Assembly: GCF_030733265.1 (NCBI RefSeq) | Contig: NZ_JASHJI010000020.1 | Coordinates: 1-64,000, forward strand | Direction: 5' to 3' | From: Roseibium sp. MMSF_3412 | Lineage (GTDB): Bacteria; Pseudomonadota; Alphaproteobacteria; Rhizobiales; Stappiaceae | DNA length: 64,000 bases | Part shown: positions 51,259-61,916 of the stretch, in pieces | Numbering within the stretch: position 1 is the stretch's first letter | Layout: every line of letters starts with the position of its first letter | Notes under the pieces: model-generated | What the model was told of the DNA's origin: nothing | Databases searched by the model: none | Seen by the model: the letters and a program-made list of their open reading frames with translations, nothing else | Made by a program: the position numbers and the translations under genes

Positions 51259-53187
51259 CTATTGTGCAGCAGCGACAGGGGGCGACGTCCTGATCTTCTT
51301 CGCCCGCTCGGCAAGATCCGCCTCGTCGCGCGCGCACTCCTCGCGTCTCCGGCTCAGGTCCTGTGTCAGCGCCTGAATACGTGCCCAGGAATTTTCGTCC
51401 AGTTGCTCGTCCGCGTTGGCCAGTTCGCCGGAGAGTTCCTCTTCAAGCGCATTGAGTTCGAGCTGATCCAGAAAATGCAGGTAGGCCGCCTCCACGAAAT
51501 CTTCGGGCGGATTGGATTTCAGAAGCGGGAACCGGTGGTTCAGTACCGAGAATTCCGCTTTGCGCTGTTCCTGCAGGCCGATCGTCTCCAGCATCATTTC
51601 GTTCATGATCTCGCGCAAGGGTTCGTCGAACGAACTTGTCAGTTGCGCGATCGGAGCTGCCTCGAGGTCATCGACAATCCTGCAAAGAACATCGCGCAAC
51701 TGAAGGTGCAGATCGTTGGTAAAAGGCAGCCCGGAAAAGCGCTCGAAATTCCGGTCAAGCAAATGCGGAAACCGCATGCAAATACCGAGCACCAGGCGTT
51801 CCGTGCCAAAGGCGTTGCTGGTGGCGACCCGCTCTCGCGCAAGACCAAGTCCTGAGGGATTGTCGGATGTCTTCTTTCCGTCCCGGCGGTTCTGTCTCGC
51901 CTGCTCGAAAAACAGGTTCGACAGCTTGAACTTGAGGTCGAGCTGATAGCGCCGCCTGACGCGTTCATCGCGAATGGTGCCGATCAGGTCGTCGAAGCGC
52001 TTTTCCAGCGCGGCCTTGCGTTCAGGTGTGTCAATCCGCGAAGCCGAAATCTCGCGTTCCCAGACGGCATCGAATAGGGCCTGCGCCTTACCGACTTCCT
52101 GCCGAAACCCGTCCAGCCCCTTTTCCTTGACCAGGTCATCAGGATCCATGCCGTCGGGAAGAAAACTGAACTGAAAGGAATATCCGCTTCGCAGGACCGG
52201 AAAGATCCGGTCGATCGCGCGATGCGCGGCGGAAACGCCGGCGGCATCGCCGTCGAAACAGATCACCGGCTCGGGCGCAAACTTCCACAGCCGGACAACC
52301 TGATCCTCAGTGAATGCCGTGCCGAGGGAAGCAACGACATGCTGTATCCCCGCCTGCCAGAGCGCAATGGCATCCAGATACCCCTCCACCACAACCGCTT
52401 CCCCGGTCTTGAAGGCCGGCTCACGCGCGCGATGCGCGTTGAACAGCATGACGCCCTTGTGAAACAGGGGTGTTTCCGGAGAGTTGAGATATTTCGGCTG
52501 GCCGTCCGGCAACAGCGTTCGCCCGCCGAACGCCACCACTCGGCCCCTGTCGTCCTGGATCGGGATCATCAGGCGTCCACGAAACCGGTCATAGCCCGGA
52601 CGTCCGTCATCCGGGCGGATTACCAGCCCGGCTTCCACCATCGCGGTTTCCGGAACGTCCCTGTCGGCAAGGTACGACTTCAGCGCATTCCGGCTGTCCG
52701 GTGCATAGCCGAAGCGGAATTCCCTGAGCGTTTGAGGCATCAGCCCCCGCTTCGCGGTATAGGCTCTGGCCTGTTCACCGCGCGGCCCGGCATATTCGCT
52801 CTGGAAGAACTGTGCCGCCATCTCGCAGATATCGGCGAGCCCGGCCCGCTTCTTTTCGCGTTTCGCCGCCTGGGGGTCCGGCGCCGGCAAAGCGACACCG
52901 GCCTGCTCCGCCAGACGTTCAACGGATTCTGGAAAACTCAGTCCCTCGGTCTCGCACACAAACGTGAAATGATCGCCCGAGGCACCACAGCCGAAACACT
53001 TGTAACGGTTGCGCCGGTCATCGACGTGAAAGCTCGGGCTCTTTTCCTGGTGGAACGGGCAGCAGGCCCAATAATCACCCTTGCCGGGCTGTGTTTTGCG
53101 GCGATCCCAGGTTACGCGCCTTGCGACTATGTCCGAGAGCGTCAGCCGGGCACGGATTTCATCGAGAAGACGCGGTTCAAATCGCAT
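51259..53187 (-). CDS. dnaG: DNA primase
   Basis: The 642-residue primase has the N-terminal CHC2 zinc finger (CCPFHQEKSPSFHV...KCFGCGASGD), a central Toprim fold (EAVVVEGYLDAIALWQAG; ICFDGDAAGVSAAHRAIDRI), and a C-terminal helicase-binding region (~430-640). It makes RNA primers at the replication fork with DnaB. The DALPRP-like segment MIPIQDDRGRVVAFGGRTL is also conserved. It lies upstream of rpoD on the same strand and 203 bp downstream of yqeY. Confidence 0.97.
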   Translation of the reverse strand: MRFEPRLLDEIRARLTLSDIVARRVTWDRRKTQPGKGDYWACCPFHQEKSPSFHVDDRRNRYKCFGCGASGDHFTFVCETEGLSFPESVERLAEQAGVALPAPDPQAAKREKKRAGLADICEMAAQFFQSEYAGPRGEQARAYTAKRGLMPQTLREFRFGYAPDSRNALKSYLADRDVPETAMVEAGLVIRPDDGRPGYDRFRGRLMIPIQDDRGRVVAFGGRTLLPDGQPKYLNSPETPLFHKGVMLFNAHRAREPAFKTGEAVVVEGYLDAIALWQAGIQHVVASLGTAFTEDQVVRLWKFAPEPVICFDGDAAGVSAAHRAIDRIFPVLRSGYSFQFSFLPDGMDPDDLVKEKGLDGFRQEVGKAQALFDAVWEREISASRIDTPERKAALEKRFDDLIGTIRDERVRRRYQLDLKFKLSNLFFEQARQNRRDGKKTSDNPSGLGLARERVATSNAFGTERLVLGICMRFPHLLDRNFERFSGLPFTNDLHLQLRDVLCRIVDDLEAAPIAQLTSSFDEPLREIMNEMMLETIGLQEQRKAEFSVLNHRFPLLKSNPPEDFVEAAYLHFLDQLELNALEEELSGELANADEQLDENSWARIQALTQDLSRRREECARDEADLAERAKKIRTSPPVAAAQ

Positions 53188-53390
53188 GAGCAGAACGAAG
53201 GATCAACTGTGTGGCAAGACAAACCCGGCGGTTGCTTGAACCACCGCCGGACCGGTCAGCAAAGATAGAATGAGTTTACCGGCAGCGCCAGTGCCACTGC
53301 ACTGAAGTGCCCATATTCGGCAAACCTGTTGATGGCCGTTTGAAAACCGACCCGTTTCGGGAACAGGTTTTCCGGTGAACGGCGAACCCG

Positions 53391-53906
53391 TCAGTTTTCG
53401 GCGACATCGTCTCCGCCCTTGGACGCGTGGTATCCGTTCGCCTCGCTTCGCAGCATTTCCTTCACGAAGCACGAAGCCTGAACGAAATCCATCTTGCCCG
53501 GGTAGCGGCTTTTCAGTTCGCTCATGCAGCGCCCGATATCCCGCAGGCCGTGCGCGTCGATATCCTTGACGGTCTCCTCGCACAGCGACCGGATTTCCTC
53601 ATCGCTCAGTTGAACGGGCAGAAATTCACGGATGATCTGCTGCTCGACCCGTTCCTGCTCCGCAAGATCGAGCTGCCCGCTGGTCTCGAACTCCTCGGCC
53701 GATGTCTCGCGTTGACGGATCATTTTCTGAAGGATCTCGATGACTTGGGTCTCACCGACACCGTCCTTGCCGTTGTCGCGTGCGGCCGCTTCTCTGTCCT
53801 TGACGGCTGTCTGGATCAGGCGAAGTGTTGCGCATCTGCGCTTGTCGCCGTCTTCCTGCGCCAATTTGAGCGCAGAACCGATTCTTTCGCGCAATTCGTC
53901 GCGCAT
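53391..53906 (-). CDS. GatB/YqeY domain-containing protein
   Basis: The 171-residue protein has the YqeY pattern: MRDELRERIGSALKLAQEDG, RLIQTAVKDREAAARDNGKD, IEILQKMIRQRETSAEEFET and EQQIIREFLPVQLSDEEI. The fold matches the tRNA-binding tail of the GatB amidotransferase subunit, but stand-alone members have no settled function. YqeY next to dnaG-rpoD replaces rpsU of the enterobacterial operon. The C-terminus extends ~20 residues past the usual end. It is divergent from carA. Confidence 0.93.
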   Translation of the reverse strand: MRDELRERIGSALKLAQEDGDKRRCATLRLIQTAVKDREAAARDNGKDGVGETQVIEILQKMIRQRETSAEEFETSGQLDLAEQERVEQQIIREFLPVQLSDEEIRSLCEETVKDIDAHGLRDIGRCMSELKSRYPGKMDFVQASCFVKEMLRSEANGYHASKGGDDVAEN

Positions 53907-54140
53907 GGTTCACCCTATCCCTGCCGCACTGAGCCCTCGGGCGGATTGACGCCCTTCCACAACGCTCAGTCAAGCTATTGAATTTTAACGATCTTTTTTC
54001 AAAGGATCAATATTGACGATCCCGGTCGCTTCCCATAGAGTCCCGCGCTTGATGCAGACGGCTATTTGCATGCAACTTTGCCTGCCACAGACGCCTATCC
54101 TGCAGCGCATGATGTCACCAACAGACTTTGGATACAAGAC

Positions 54141-55322
54141 ATGACGACTGCAGACGCATGGTCTGAGACCCCGGCGACCGCCCTGCTTGTGCTTTCGGAC
54201 GGCAGCGTGATTGAGGGGCAGGGTCTCGGTGCCACCGGCCAAGCCGTTGGTGAGATTTGCTTTAACACCGCGATGACCGGTTATCAGGAGATCCTGACCG
54301 ACCCTTCTTATTCGGGTCAGATCATCACGTTCACATTTCCGCATATAGGAAATGTCGGCGCGAATGACGAGGACATTGAAACGGTCAACATGGCCGCATC
54401 AAGCGGAATTCGCGGTGTTGTGCTGGCGGCCTCGATCACGGATCCGGCGAACTACAGATCGGCCCGGCATCTCGATGCATGGCTGAAATCGCGCAACCTG
54501 ATCGGAATTTGCGGTGTCGACACCCGCGCCCTGACGGCGCTGATCCGCGAGAAAGGCGTTCCGAACGGGGTCATCGCGCATGCGCCCGACGGTCGTTTCG
54601 ATTTGCCGGCGCTCAAGACGGCAGCGGCAGAGTGGCCGGGGCTGGTCGGCATGGATCTCGCAAAAGACGCATCGACAACACAATCCCATCCGTGGTCGCA
54701 GACAACATGGAAATGGGATGAAGGCTTCGGCGAGGCAAGCGGCGGCGACTACAAGGTCGTCGCGATAGACTTCGGCATCAAGCGGAACATTCTGCGCCTT
54801 CTTTCCGAAGCCGGCTGCAATGTGACCGTTCTGCCGGCAACCGCGACTGCAAGCGATGTGCTGGCCCATGAACCGGATGGCGTGTTCTTGTCGAATGGTC
54901 CGGGGGATCCTGAAGCGACGGGCGAATACTCGGTCGCCATGATCCGGGAAGTCGTTGACAAGGGCGTGCCGACATTCGGCATCTGCCTTGGCCACCAGAT
55001 GCTGGCGCTGGCACTTGGCGGCAACACCGTCAAGATGCACCAGGGCCACCACGGAGCCAATCACCCGGTCTTTGACCATACGACAGGCAAAGTGGAAATC
55101 ACCTCGATGAACCACGGTTTCGCGGTGGATGCCGAGAGCCTACCGGAGAATGTGCAACAGACCCATGTCTCGCTGTTCGACGGATCCAACTGCGGACTGG
55201 CCATCAAGGACAAGCCGGTCTTCTCCGTTCAGTACCACCCCGAAGCGTCTCCGGGACCGCGCGACAGTCACTATCTGTTCAAGCGTTTCACGGATATGAT
55301 GCAGGCCTCAAGGTCAGCCTGA
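54141..55322 (+). CDS. carA: Carbamoyl-phosphate synthase small (glutaminase) subunit
   Basis: The 393-residue subunit hydrolyses glutamine and feeds ammonia to CarB for arginine and pyrimidine synthesis. The N-terminal CPSase domain has FNTAMTGYQEILTDPSYSGQI. The class I amidotransferase domain has FLSNGPGDPEA, the nucleophile in GICLGHQMLALALGG and the catalytic His/Glu in QYHPEASPGPRD. The ATG at 54141 (MTTADAWSETPATALLVLSD) fits homologue length; 25 further residues upstream lack a ribosome site. It is separated from carB by about 2 kb holding two other genes. Confidence 0.97.
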   Translation: MTTADAWSETPATALLVLSDGSVIEGQGLGATGQAVGEICFNTAMTGYQEILTDPSYSGQIITFTFPHIGNVGANDEDIETVNMAASSGIRGVVLAASITDPANYRSARHLDAWLKSRNLIGICGVDTRALTALIREKGVPNGVIAHAPDGRFDLPALKTAAAEWPGLVGMDLAKDASTTQSHPWSQTTWKWDEGFGEASGGDYKVVAIDFGIKRNILRLLSEAGCNVTVLPATATASDVLAHEPDGVFLSNGPGDPEATGEYSVAMIREVVDKGVPTFGICLGHQMLALALGGNTVKMHQGHHGANHPVFDHTTGKVEITSMNHGFAVDAESLPENVQQTHVSLFDGSNCGLAIKDKPVFSVQYHPEASPGPRDSHYLFKRFTDMMQASRSA

Positions 55323-55466
55323 CGCTGTCTGCTCACCGCCGGACGGAAGGTTTCAGCACGGCGCGATGACGGCAAAACTCGGTGACGGAAAGATTCGGCA
55401 AGTGAGTGGATGCCGGACCGGCTCACGCCTGGTCATGTTTTGATTTCACGGACACACAGACACCAA

Positions 55467-55506
55467 CACCCCCGGTCCATATCACGAATCGGGGGTGCGG
55501 TTTTTT
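55467..55506 (+). terminator. Intrinsic terminator downstream of carA
   Basis: CACCCCCG (55467-55474) pairs with CGGGGGTG (55490-55497), followed by CGG and six T (55501-55506). It closes the carA transcript before the convergent MerR gene. Confidence 0.8.
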
Positions 55507-55516
55507 GCGTCGGCGC

Positions 55517-55954
55517 TTAGGCGATCAGTTCGTCGAAAGCGGACAGGATCTGCTCGACTTCAGCAACCTGCTCATCGAGCATCTGTTTCTGCTCTACGAG
55601 GATTTCCTGCTGTCCCTTGCAGATTTCCTGCAATTCGCGGAACTGATCCTGCTTGCTCGCACTGCTCTCGACCAGCTTGATCACGCGCCTGATCTCGGCG
55701 AGCGTCAGCCCGATTTTCTTCGCCTGGGCAATTACGCGCATCCTGGAGACATCCCGGGTGCCGTAGAAGCGGCGTGCGCCTTTGCGAACAGGGTTCAAGA
55801 GCCCTTTTTCTTCGTAGAAGCGCAAGGTTCTGAGCGTTACGTTGAAGCGCTCAGACATTTCTGAGATCGCGAGGGAGCGATCTTCAAGTACCAGTTCGTT
55901 GTCCGGACCGGCTATGTCCGGAACAATGACCATGGTGGTAGCGACATTGTTCAT
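55517..55954 (-). CDS. MerR-family transcriptional regulator
   Basis: The ~145-residue protein has a MerR winged HTH (SEMSERFNVTLRTLRFYEEKGLLNPVRKGARRFYG), followed by RMRVIAQAKKIGLTLAEIRRVIKL and a coiled-coil dimerisation helix ending AEVEQILSAFDELIA. There is no Cys metal-binding motif in the C-terminus, so it is not a CueR/ZntR-type metal sensor. The ATG at 55954 (MNNVATTMVIVPDIAG) is a likely start; the frame upstream is open but unlike the family. It lies between carA and the AT-rich region. Confidence 0.85.
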   Translation of the reverse strand: MNNVATTMVIVPDIAGPDNELVLEDRSLAISEMSERFNVTLRTLRFYEEKGLLNPVRKGARRFYGTRDVSRMRVIAQAKKIGLTLAEIRRVIKLVESSASKQDQFRELQEICKGQQEILVEQKQMLDEQVAEVEQILSAFDELIA

Positions 55955-56890
55955 AATATTTAGCCCGATCTTTTTCTTCTGTTTCGAGTTCGGCCTTTGC
56001 TTGCAGCACCCCTGATTTACCGGTCCCACCTCCGGTACGTCAGGTCCCACTAGCGCATCAACAACGGACGCTCGATTATTGCCATTGCACACGGCACGAA
56101 GCCCCAGCCTTCTGGTGGCCACGACTTACAAGCTAGACTAATACACCTGTTCGACAGTTAAAATCTAGGTAAAAATCAGAATTATTTGTAATTTTTGACA
56201 TAGAATTCAGATTACAAAAAAACAAAACGTGACCAATTATAGAAAGACTAGGGCCCCAACAAACATTAATCACGGGGCTAAAGTTAGATAGTTACACCAA
56301 TATTAATTATCGATAATCTGAAACGAATAAATCACGTTTTCTATGTGAGCGAAATCCTGTCCACGCTTTCTTACGTCGCGGCAGGAAGAGACGGAAAAAC
56401 TACTTAGTTTTCTTTGGCTGCAGATATTTTTTTGTTTTGGTCACCAAATCAATTTTAGATGGTATCTAGGCGAATCAGCAAAAGTAAGTAGCAAATGGCA
56501 GAGGCAACCCGTGATATATCAAATTCCCGGCCACTTCTTTAGCGCGATTACTGGTGCAATTTAATACAGATTGGTATTTTTTGGCCAATTTACGTTGGTG
56601 CAAGTTGTACCTGTCAGCAACTTCCCTTGGAGAAGACTGCAGCGCCAAACCGCTCAGCTGCGGTAGAACGCGCAGATGGCACTCACCAAGGCGCGCGAAA
56701 TCAGCTGAACAGCGGCGATGTGTGCCGCTTTGGGCCTCTTTTGGGCGAACAAATCGTTTGGATGACAAAAAAGAGCACATTGTGCACTTCTTGATTGACA
56801 AAGTGCAGCCCAGGTTATTTTTCTGAGGTCGGTCGGCGTGCAGCACGCAATGCGCTCACGCGAAACTATCGCCTTTGGAACAATCGAAAT
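55955..56890. other. Long AT-rich gene-poor stretch inside the car locus
   Basis: This ~935-bp stretch has strong AT-richness around 56150-56480, unlike the flanks. No frame has convincing coding properties: open frames on both strands near 56475-56846 lack motifs and ribosome sites. It may be horizontally acquired or a decayed region, and it holds the promoters of merR and the HTH gene. Confidence 0.5.
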
Positions 56891-57172
56891 ATGGCCGAAA
56901 ACAAAACAAGAGCCTCTGCGTCGGGCATGACACCCCAACAGTTTCGCCATTGGAGACGTACACTCGGACTGAAGCAGAAAGATGCGGCAGAACGTTTGGG
57001 CCTCAAAAAGCGAATGATCCAGTATTACGAAAAAGGCAATCGGGACGGCAGGCCGGTGGAAATACCGAAATCAATACGTCTGGCCTGCTACGCTTTGTCG
57101 GAGGGGATCGGCGATTTTGACGGCCAGTCGACGACGCCACTCGGCCCAGATGCACTCGAAGCCGACGGATAA
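56891..57172 (+). CDS. Small helix-turn-helix (XRE-like) DNA-binding protein
   Basis: The ~93-residue protein has one HTH: MTPQQFRHWRRTLGLKQKDA followed by AERLGLKKRMIQYYEKGNRD, typical of Xre/Cro-type repressors, then EIPKSIRLACYALSEGIGDF. A single small HTH protein without a toxin partner is common in alphaproteobacteria near phage or plasmid remnants and also in chromosomal regulators. The ATG at 56891 is chosen; the frame upstream is open but unrelated to the fold. Its target is unknown. Confidence 0.75.
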   Translation: MAENKTRASASGMTPQQFRHWRRTLGLKQKDAAERLGLKKRMIQYYEKGNRDGRPVEIPKSIRLACYALSEGIGDFDGQSTTPLGPDALEADG

Positions 57173-57341
57173 GCGTATTTTCGTTCCGGAAAACGCCCGG
57201 ATGTGCCCGGCGCGGGGTTTCCTAGTGGTCCTCTTTTCCCTATAAGACGCGCTCAGCCAACATTGATACTTACCGTTACACCGCGCCAGACCGGATAGCG
57301 ACGACGCTGATCGGGGTGGCCGCTGCGACCTGCGAGCCGAG

Positions 57342-60300
57342 ATGCCCAAACGCACAGATATATCTTCCATCCTGATTATTGGTGCCGGTCCGATTGTCAT
57401 CGGACAGGCCTGCGAATTCGACTATTCAGGCACTCAGGCCTGCAAGGCCCTGCGCGAAGAAGGCTATCGCATCATTCTGGTGAATTCGAATCCGGCGACC
57501 ATCATGACCGATCCGGACCTTGCGGATGCGACCTATATCGAACCGATCACCCCTGAACTGGTCGCAAGGATCATCGAGAAAGAGCGGCCGGACGCGTTGC
57601 TGCCGACAATGGGCGGTCAGACCGCGCTCAACTGTGCGCTCGACCTGGAACAGATGGGCGTTCTGGAAAAATATGGCGTGGAAATGATCGGCGCCCGCGG
57701 CGACGTTATCGAAAAGGCTGAGGATCGCGAAAAGTTTCGCGCTGCGATGGATTCCATCGGACTGGAAAATCCGCGAGCTTCCATCGCATCCTCTCCCGCC
57801 ATTCGCGGCGAAGACGGCAGAATTAAAGGCTACGATCGCAATGCGGGTTACCTCGAAGCCATGCGGGCGCTCGACGAAATCGGCCTTCCGGCCATTATCC
57901 GCCCCGCCTTCACGCTCGGTGGCACCGGCGGCGGTGTCGCCTATAACCGTGAAGAATACGAAACCATCGTGCGCTCCGGCATCGATGCATCTCCCGTCGG
58001 TCAGGTTCTGATCGATGAGAGCCTTCTGGGCTGGAAGGAGTATGAGATGGAAGTGGTCCGCGACAAGGCGGACAACTGCATCATCATCTGCTCGATCGAA
58101 AACGTCGATCCGATGGGTGTTCATACCGGAGACAGCATCACCGTCGCGCCGGCACTGACGCTCACCGACAAGGAATACCAGATCATGCGGGACGCCTCGA
58201 TTGCCGTTCTGCGTGAGATCGGCGTGGAAACCGGTGGGTCCAATGTCCAGTTCGCCGTCAACCCGGACAACGGCCGGCTTGTCGTCATCGAGATGAACCC
58301 GCGGGTCTCGCGGTCCTCGGCGCTGGCCTCCAAGGCAACCGGCTTCCCGATCGCCAAGATCGCGGCGAAGCTTGCCGTCGGCTATACGCTCGACGAACTT
58401 GAAAACGACATTACCGGCGGAGCGACACCTGCTTCCTTCGAACCGACGATCGACTATGTCGTGACCAAGATTCCCCGCTTCGCCTTTGAGAAATTTCCCG
58501 GCTCGGAATCAAACCTGACGACGGCCATGAAGTCGGTCGGCGAGGTCATGGCCATCGGTCGTACCTTCAACGAAAGCCTACAAAAGGCACTCCGCGGCCT
58601 GGAAACGGGTTTGAACGGCTTTGACGAGACCGACATTCCGGGCCTCGACCAGGGCGATGACCGGAACGCTCTGCGTGCCGCTGTCTCCACGGCAACGCCG
58701 ACAAGGCTGCTTAATGTCGCCCAGGCCATGCGGCTCGGCATGTCGATCGAGGAAATTTACCAGGCGAGCGGTATCAACACCTGGTTCCTGGAGCAGATCG
58801 CCGACATTCTGGCGATGGAGGCCAAGGTCCGGAACATCGGACTTCCGCAAGATGCCGCCAACCTGCGCAAGCTGAAGGCAATGGGTTTCTCCGACGCCAG
58901 GCTAGCAAGCCTGGCCGGCCTTGACGCGAACGACGTTGTCAAACTGCGCGGCGAGCTGAACGTTCATCCCGTTTACAAGCGTATTGACACCTGCGCAGCC
59001 GAATTCGCTTCCCCCACCGCCTATATGTATTCGACCTACGAGGCGCCCTTCATGGGCGCGCCTGCCTGCGAAGCCGCGCCTTCGGACCGCAAGAAGGTCG
59101 TCATTCTCGGCGGCGGCCCGAACAGGATCGGCCAGGGCATCGAATTCGACTATTGCTGCTGTCACGCCGCCTTCGCTCTCGACGACGCGGGCTACGAGAC
59201 CATCATGGTCAACTGCAACCCGGAAACGGTCTCGACGGACTACGACACATCCGACCGGCTCTATTTCGAACCGCTCACGCCCGAGGATGTGCTGGAGATC
59301 ATCCGCAAGGAACAGGAAAACGGCACGCTGCACGGCGTGATCGTTCAGTTCGGCGGACAGACACCGCTCAAACTTGCACAGGCCCTGGTGAAGGCGGACG
59401 TGCCGATCCTCGGCACGGCACCGGACATGATCGACCTGGCGGAGGATCGTGACAGGTTCCAGAAGCTTCTGATCAGGCTCGGGCTGAAACAGCCGGAAAA
59501 CGGGATTGCCTATTCGGTCGAGCAGGGTCGGCTGATCGCCGGCCAACTGGGCCTTCCTCTCGTGGTGCGCCCATCCTACGTTCTGGGCGGCCGGGCAATG
59601 CAGATCATCCGCGACGAAGAGGCCTTGAATTCCTACCTGCTCGGCACACTGCCGGAGCTGGTGCCGGCTGAAGTGCGCGCCAAGTATCCCAATGACAAGA
59701 CCGGCCAGATCAACACGGTGCTTGGCACCAATCCGCTGCTGTTCGACCGCTATCTTGAAGGGGCGATCGAGGTCGACGTGGACGCGCTCTGCGACGGCAA
59801 GGACGTGTTTGTCTGTGGCATCATGGAGCATATCGAGGAAGCTGGTATCCATTCCGGCGACAGCGCGTGTTCGCTGCCGCCGTTCTCTCTTTCAGAAGAG
59901 TTGATCGACGAACTCAAGCGCCAGACGACGGCATTGGCGCTTGCTCTTGAGGTCGGCGGTCTCATGAACGTCCAATACGCAATCAAGGACGGCGAGATCT
60001 ACGTTCTTGAAGTCAACCCGCGCGCTTCCCGGACCGTGCCTTTCGTCGCAAAGACCGTTGGAGCCCCGATTGCAAAGATCGCAAGCCGCGTCATGGCCGG
60101 TGAAAGCCTGGCGTCCTTCGGGCTGACCGAAAAGAAACTGGACCACATCGCCGTCAAGGAAGCTGTGTTTCCGTTTGCGCGATTCCCCGGCGTCGACACG
60201 ATCCTGGGGCCGGAAATGCGGTCGACCGGCGAAGTCATGGGGCTCGACACCGCATTCGGCACCGCCTTTGCCAAGTCGCAGATCGGAAGCGGCACCGGTG

Positions 60301-60704
60301 TCCCGGATCAGGGCACGGTGTTCGTCTCCATGCGCGACGTCGACAAGGAAGGCGTCGTGGATGCCGTGAAGAGCCTGGAGGACGCCGGCTTTGCGATCAT
60401 CGCAACCGGCGGCACCCAGAAATACCTTGAGGACCAGGGCATTTCCGTGAAGAAAATCAACAAGGTGCTTGAAGGCCGGCCGCATATCGTCGATGCTGTC
60501 AAGAACGGTGAAGTCCAGCTTGTCTTCAACACGACAGAAGGTGCCCAGGCGATCGCCGATAGCCGGTCAATGCGACGGGCAGCGCTCCTGAACAAGGTTC
60601 CGTACTACACGACCCTTGCCGGATCGGTTGCAGCAGCCAAAGGCATTGCCGCCCGCAAGGCGGGGAGCCTTGAAGTAAGACCTTTACAATCCTACTTCGG
60701 CTAG
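57342..60704 (+). CDS. carB: Carbamoyl-phosphate synthase large subunit
   Basis: The 1120-residue subunit makes carbamoyl phosphate from bicarbonate, ATP and CarA-derived ammonia. It shows duplicated ATP-grasp halves: the first half begins [20 protein letters not shown] and has [20 protein letters not shown]; the second starts [22 protein letters not shown]-terminal MGS-like allosteric domain (~975-1110; [20 protein letters not shown]) binds regulators such as UMP or ornithine. All core segments are intact. The terminator and greA lie directly downstream. Confidence 0.98.
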   Translation: MPKRTDISSILIIGAGPIVIGQACEFDYSGTQACKALREEGYRIILVNSNPATIMTDPDLADATYIEPITPELVARIIEKERPDALLPTMGGQTALNCALDLEQMGVLEKYGVEMIGARGDVIEKAEDREKFRAAMDSIGLENPRASIASSPAIRGEDGRIKGYDRNAGYLEAMRALDEIGLPAIIRPAFTLGGTGGGVAYNREEYETIVRSGIDASPVGQVLIDESLLGWKEYEMEVVRDKADNCIIICSIENVDPMGVHTGDSITVAPALTLTDKEYQIMRDASIAVLREIGVETGGSNVQFAVNPDNGRLVVIEMNPRVSRSSALASKATGFPIAKIAAKLAVGYTLDELENDITGGATPASFEPTIDYVVTKIPRFAFEKFPGSESNLTTAMKSVGEVMAIGRTFNESLQKALRGLETGLNGFDETDIPGLDQGDDRNALRAAVSTATPTRLLNVAQAMRLGMSIEEIYQASGINTWFLEQIADILAMEAKVRNIGLPQDAANLRKLKAMGFSDARLASLAGLDANDVVKLRGELNVHPVYKRIDTCAAEFASPTAYMYSTYEAPFMGAPACEAAPSDRKKVVILGGGPNRIGQGIEFDYCCCHAAFALDDAGYETIMVNCNPETVSTDYDTSDRLYFEPLTPEDVLEIIRKEQENGTLHGVIVQFGGQTPLKLAQALVKADVPILGTAPDMIDLAEDRDRFQKLLIRLGLKQPENGIAYSVEQGRLIAGQLGLPLVVRPSYVLGGRAMQIIRDEEALNSYLLGTLPELVPAEVRAKYPNDKTGQINTVLGTNPLLFDRYLEGAIEVDVDALCDGKDVFVCGIMEHIEEAGIHSGDSACSLPPFSLSEELIDELKRQTTALALALEVGGLMNVQYAIKDGEIYVLEVNPRASRTVPFVAKTVGAPIAKIASRVMAGESLASFGLTEKKLDHIAVKEAVFPFARFPGVDTILGPEMRSTGEVMGLDTAFGTAFAKSQIGSGTGVPDQGTVFVSMRDVDKEGVVDAVKSLEDAGFAIIATGGTQKYLEDQGISVKKINKVLEGRPHIVDAVKNGEVQLVFNTTEGAQAIADSRSMRRAALLNKVPYYTTLAGSVAAAKGIAARKAGSLEVRPLQSYFG

Positions 60705-60725
60705 GGCTATTATACTCGTTGACCG

Positions 60726-60762
60726 GCCGGGAAAGCGCGCCTTTCCCGGCTTGGTTTGTTTT
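60726..60762 (+). terminator. Intrinsic terminator after carB
   Basis: GCCGGGAAAG (60726-60735) pairs perfectly with CTTTCCCGGC (60741-60750) around CGCGC, followed by a T-rich tail. Confidence 0.85.
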
Positions 60763-60832
60763 TGTAAATACGCGGTCCTTGAAACGGGCGAGATAAGCCG
60801 ATGGGACCCAATAAGCTGAAGGTCTGAGACCA

Positions 60833-61306
60833 ATGGAAAAAGTTCCGATGACCTCTGCCGGTTACAAAATGCTTCAGGACGAACTGAAGGAACGTACCAC
60901 GGTTGAGCGTCCGCGCATCGTTGATGCCATTGCGGAAGCACGTGCACACGGTGATCTGTCGGAAAACGCCGAATACCATGCGGCGAAGGAAGCCCAGAGC
61001 CTGAATGAAGGCCGTATCGCGGAACTTGAAGACAAGCTGTCGCGCGCCGAAATCATCGACGTGACCAAACTGTCCGGTGAAATCGTCAAATTTGGTGCGA
61101 CCGTGTCCCTGATCGACGAGGATACGGAAGAAGAAAAGAAATACATGATCGTCGGCGACGTTGAATCCGACGTGAAGCAGAACAAGGTCTCGATCTCGTC
61201 TCCGATCGCCCGCGCACTGATCGGCAAGTCGATTGGCGACAGCGTTGAAGTGGCTGCGCCTGGCGGGGCCCGGTCCTACGAGATCGTCGACGTCAAATTC
61301 ATCTGA
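60833..61306 (+). CDS. greA: Transcription elongation factor GreA
   Basis: The 157-residue factor has the N-terminal coiled coil ([40 protein letters not shown], where D and E residues act in transcript cleavage) and a C-terminal globular domain ([20 protein letters not shown]). It rescues backtracked RNA polymerase by stimulating cleavage of the nascent RNA. Length is standard. It follows carB, a pairing common in this order. Confidence 0.97.
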   Translation: MEKVPMTSAGYKMLQDELKERTTVERPRIVDAIAEARAHGDLSENAEYHAAKEAQSLNEGRIAELEDKLSRAEIIDVTKLSGEIVKFGATVSLIDEDTEEEKKYMIVGDVESDVKQNKVSISSPIARALIGKSIGDSVEVAAPGGARSYEIVDVKFI

Positions 61307-61423
61307 ATCTCTGACATTCCAATCGGATATGGTCTGACGTCTGGACAGCGCGAGACCGTTTTCCCTTTGACGCATCCCGGTCAGCCGTTAAGGTGAGAAC
61401 CGGAATGTGTCGGAGGTCAGGTG

Positions 61424-61903
61424 ATGGTCTTTCATGCAATCGGGATGTGGCTCTTGGTGGCCGCCGTCCCGCTTTGGATCTATCGCTGGTATGTGTTTTC
61501 CAGGCTCGATGCGCGCGAGCGCAGGATATTCAAGCGGATCGTCAAGCGGCGTCACGAAAACGCCTATGCGTTTGCCCTGCAGATGTTCGGCTACCTCCTT
61601 GCCCTTGCGGCCGCCGTCATCCTGCTTGTCATGGGCCTGCGCTACATCAAGCAGGGCTCCCTTGAATTCGGCGCCTATCGCGACGTCATGCGCAACCGGC
61701 TCTATTCCGGGGTGGACCCGATCGATCAGGCACTGGACGCCTATCACTATGATCAGATGCTTCCGATCGCGATCATCACGACCTGCGCGCTTCTGAGCGT
61801 CGCCTTCACGCTGGTCGCAACCGCCCTCAGGGACGTATCGCTGATGTCGCGCCTCAACCGCAAGCTGGACGGCATGAAAGAGCGGCAGGCAGCGCTCGAC
61901 TAG
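61424..61903 (+). CDS. Small two- to three-span membrane protein, unknown function
   Basis: The 159-residue protein has hydrophobic segments at ~1-18 (MVFHAIGMWLLVAAVPLWIY), ~48-70 (FGYLLALAAAVILLVMGLRY) and ~110-130 (MLPIAIITTCALLSVAFTLV), with a basic loop (RRIFKRIVKRRHENAYAF) between the first two. I do not recognise a family. GGAGG seven bases before the ATG at 61424 supports the start. It converges with the Lrp gene. Confidence 0.75.
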   Translation: MVFHAIGMWLLVAAVPLWIYRWYVFSRLDARERRIFKRIVKRRHENAYAFALQMFGYLLALAAAVILLVMGLRYIKQGSLEFGAYRDVMRNRLYSGVDPIDQALDAYHYDQMLPIAIITTCALLSVAFTLVATALRDVSLMSRLNRKLDGMKERQAALD

Positions 61904-61916
61904 TCTTTGTTCCAGG

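Noticed and set aside
56475-56846. A 123-residue minus-strand frame and an overlapping plus-strand frame in the AT-rich block
   Set aside because: There are no ribosome sites, motifs or sensible composition; the two mutually overlap.
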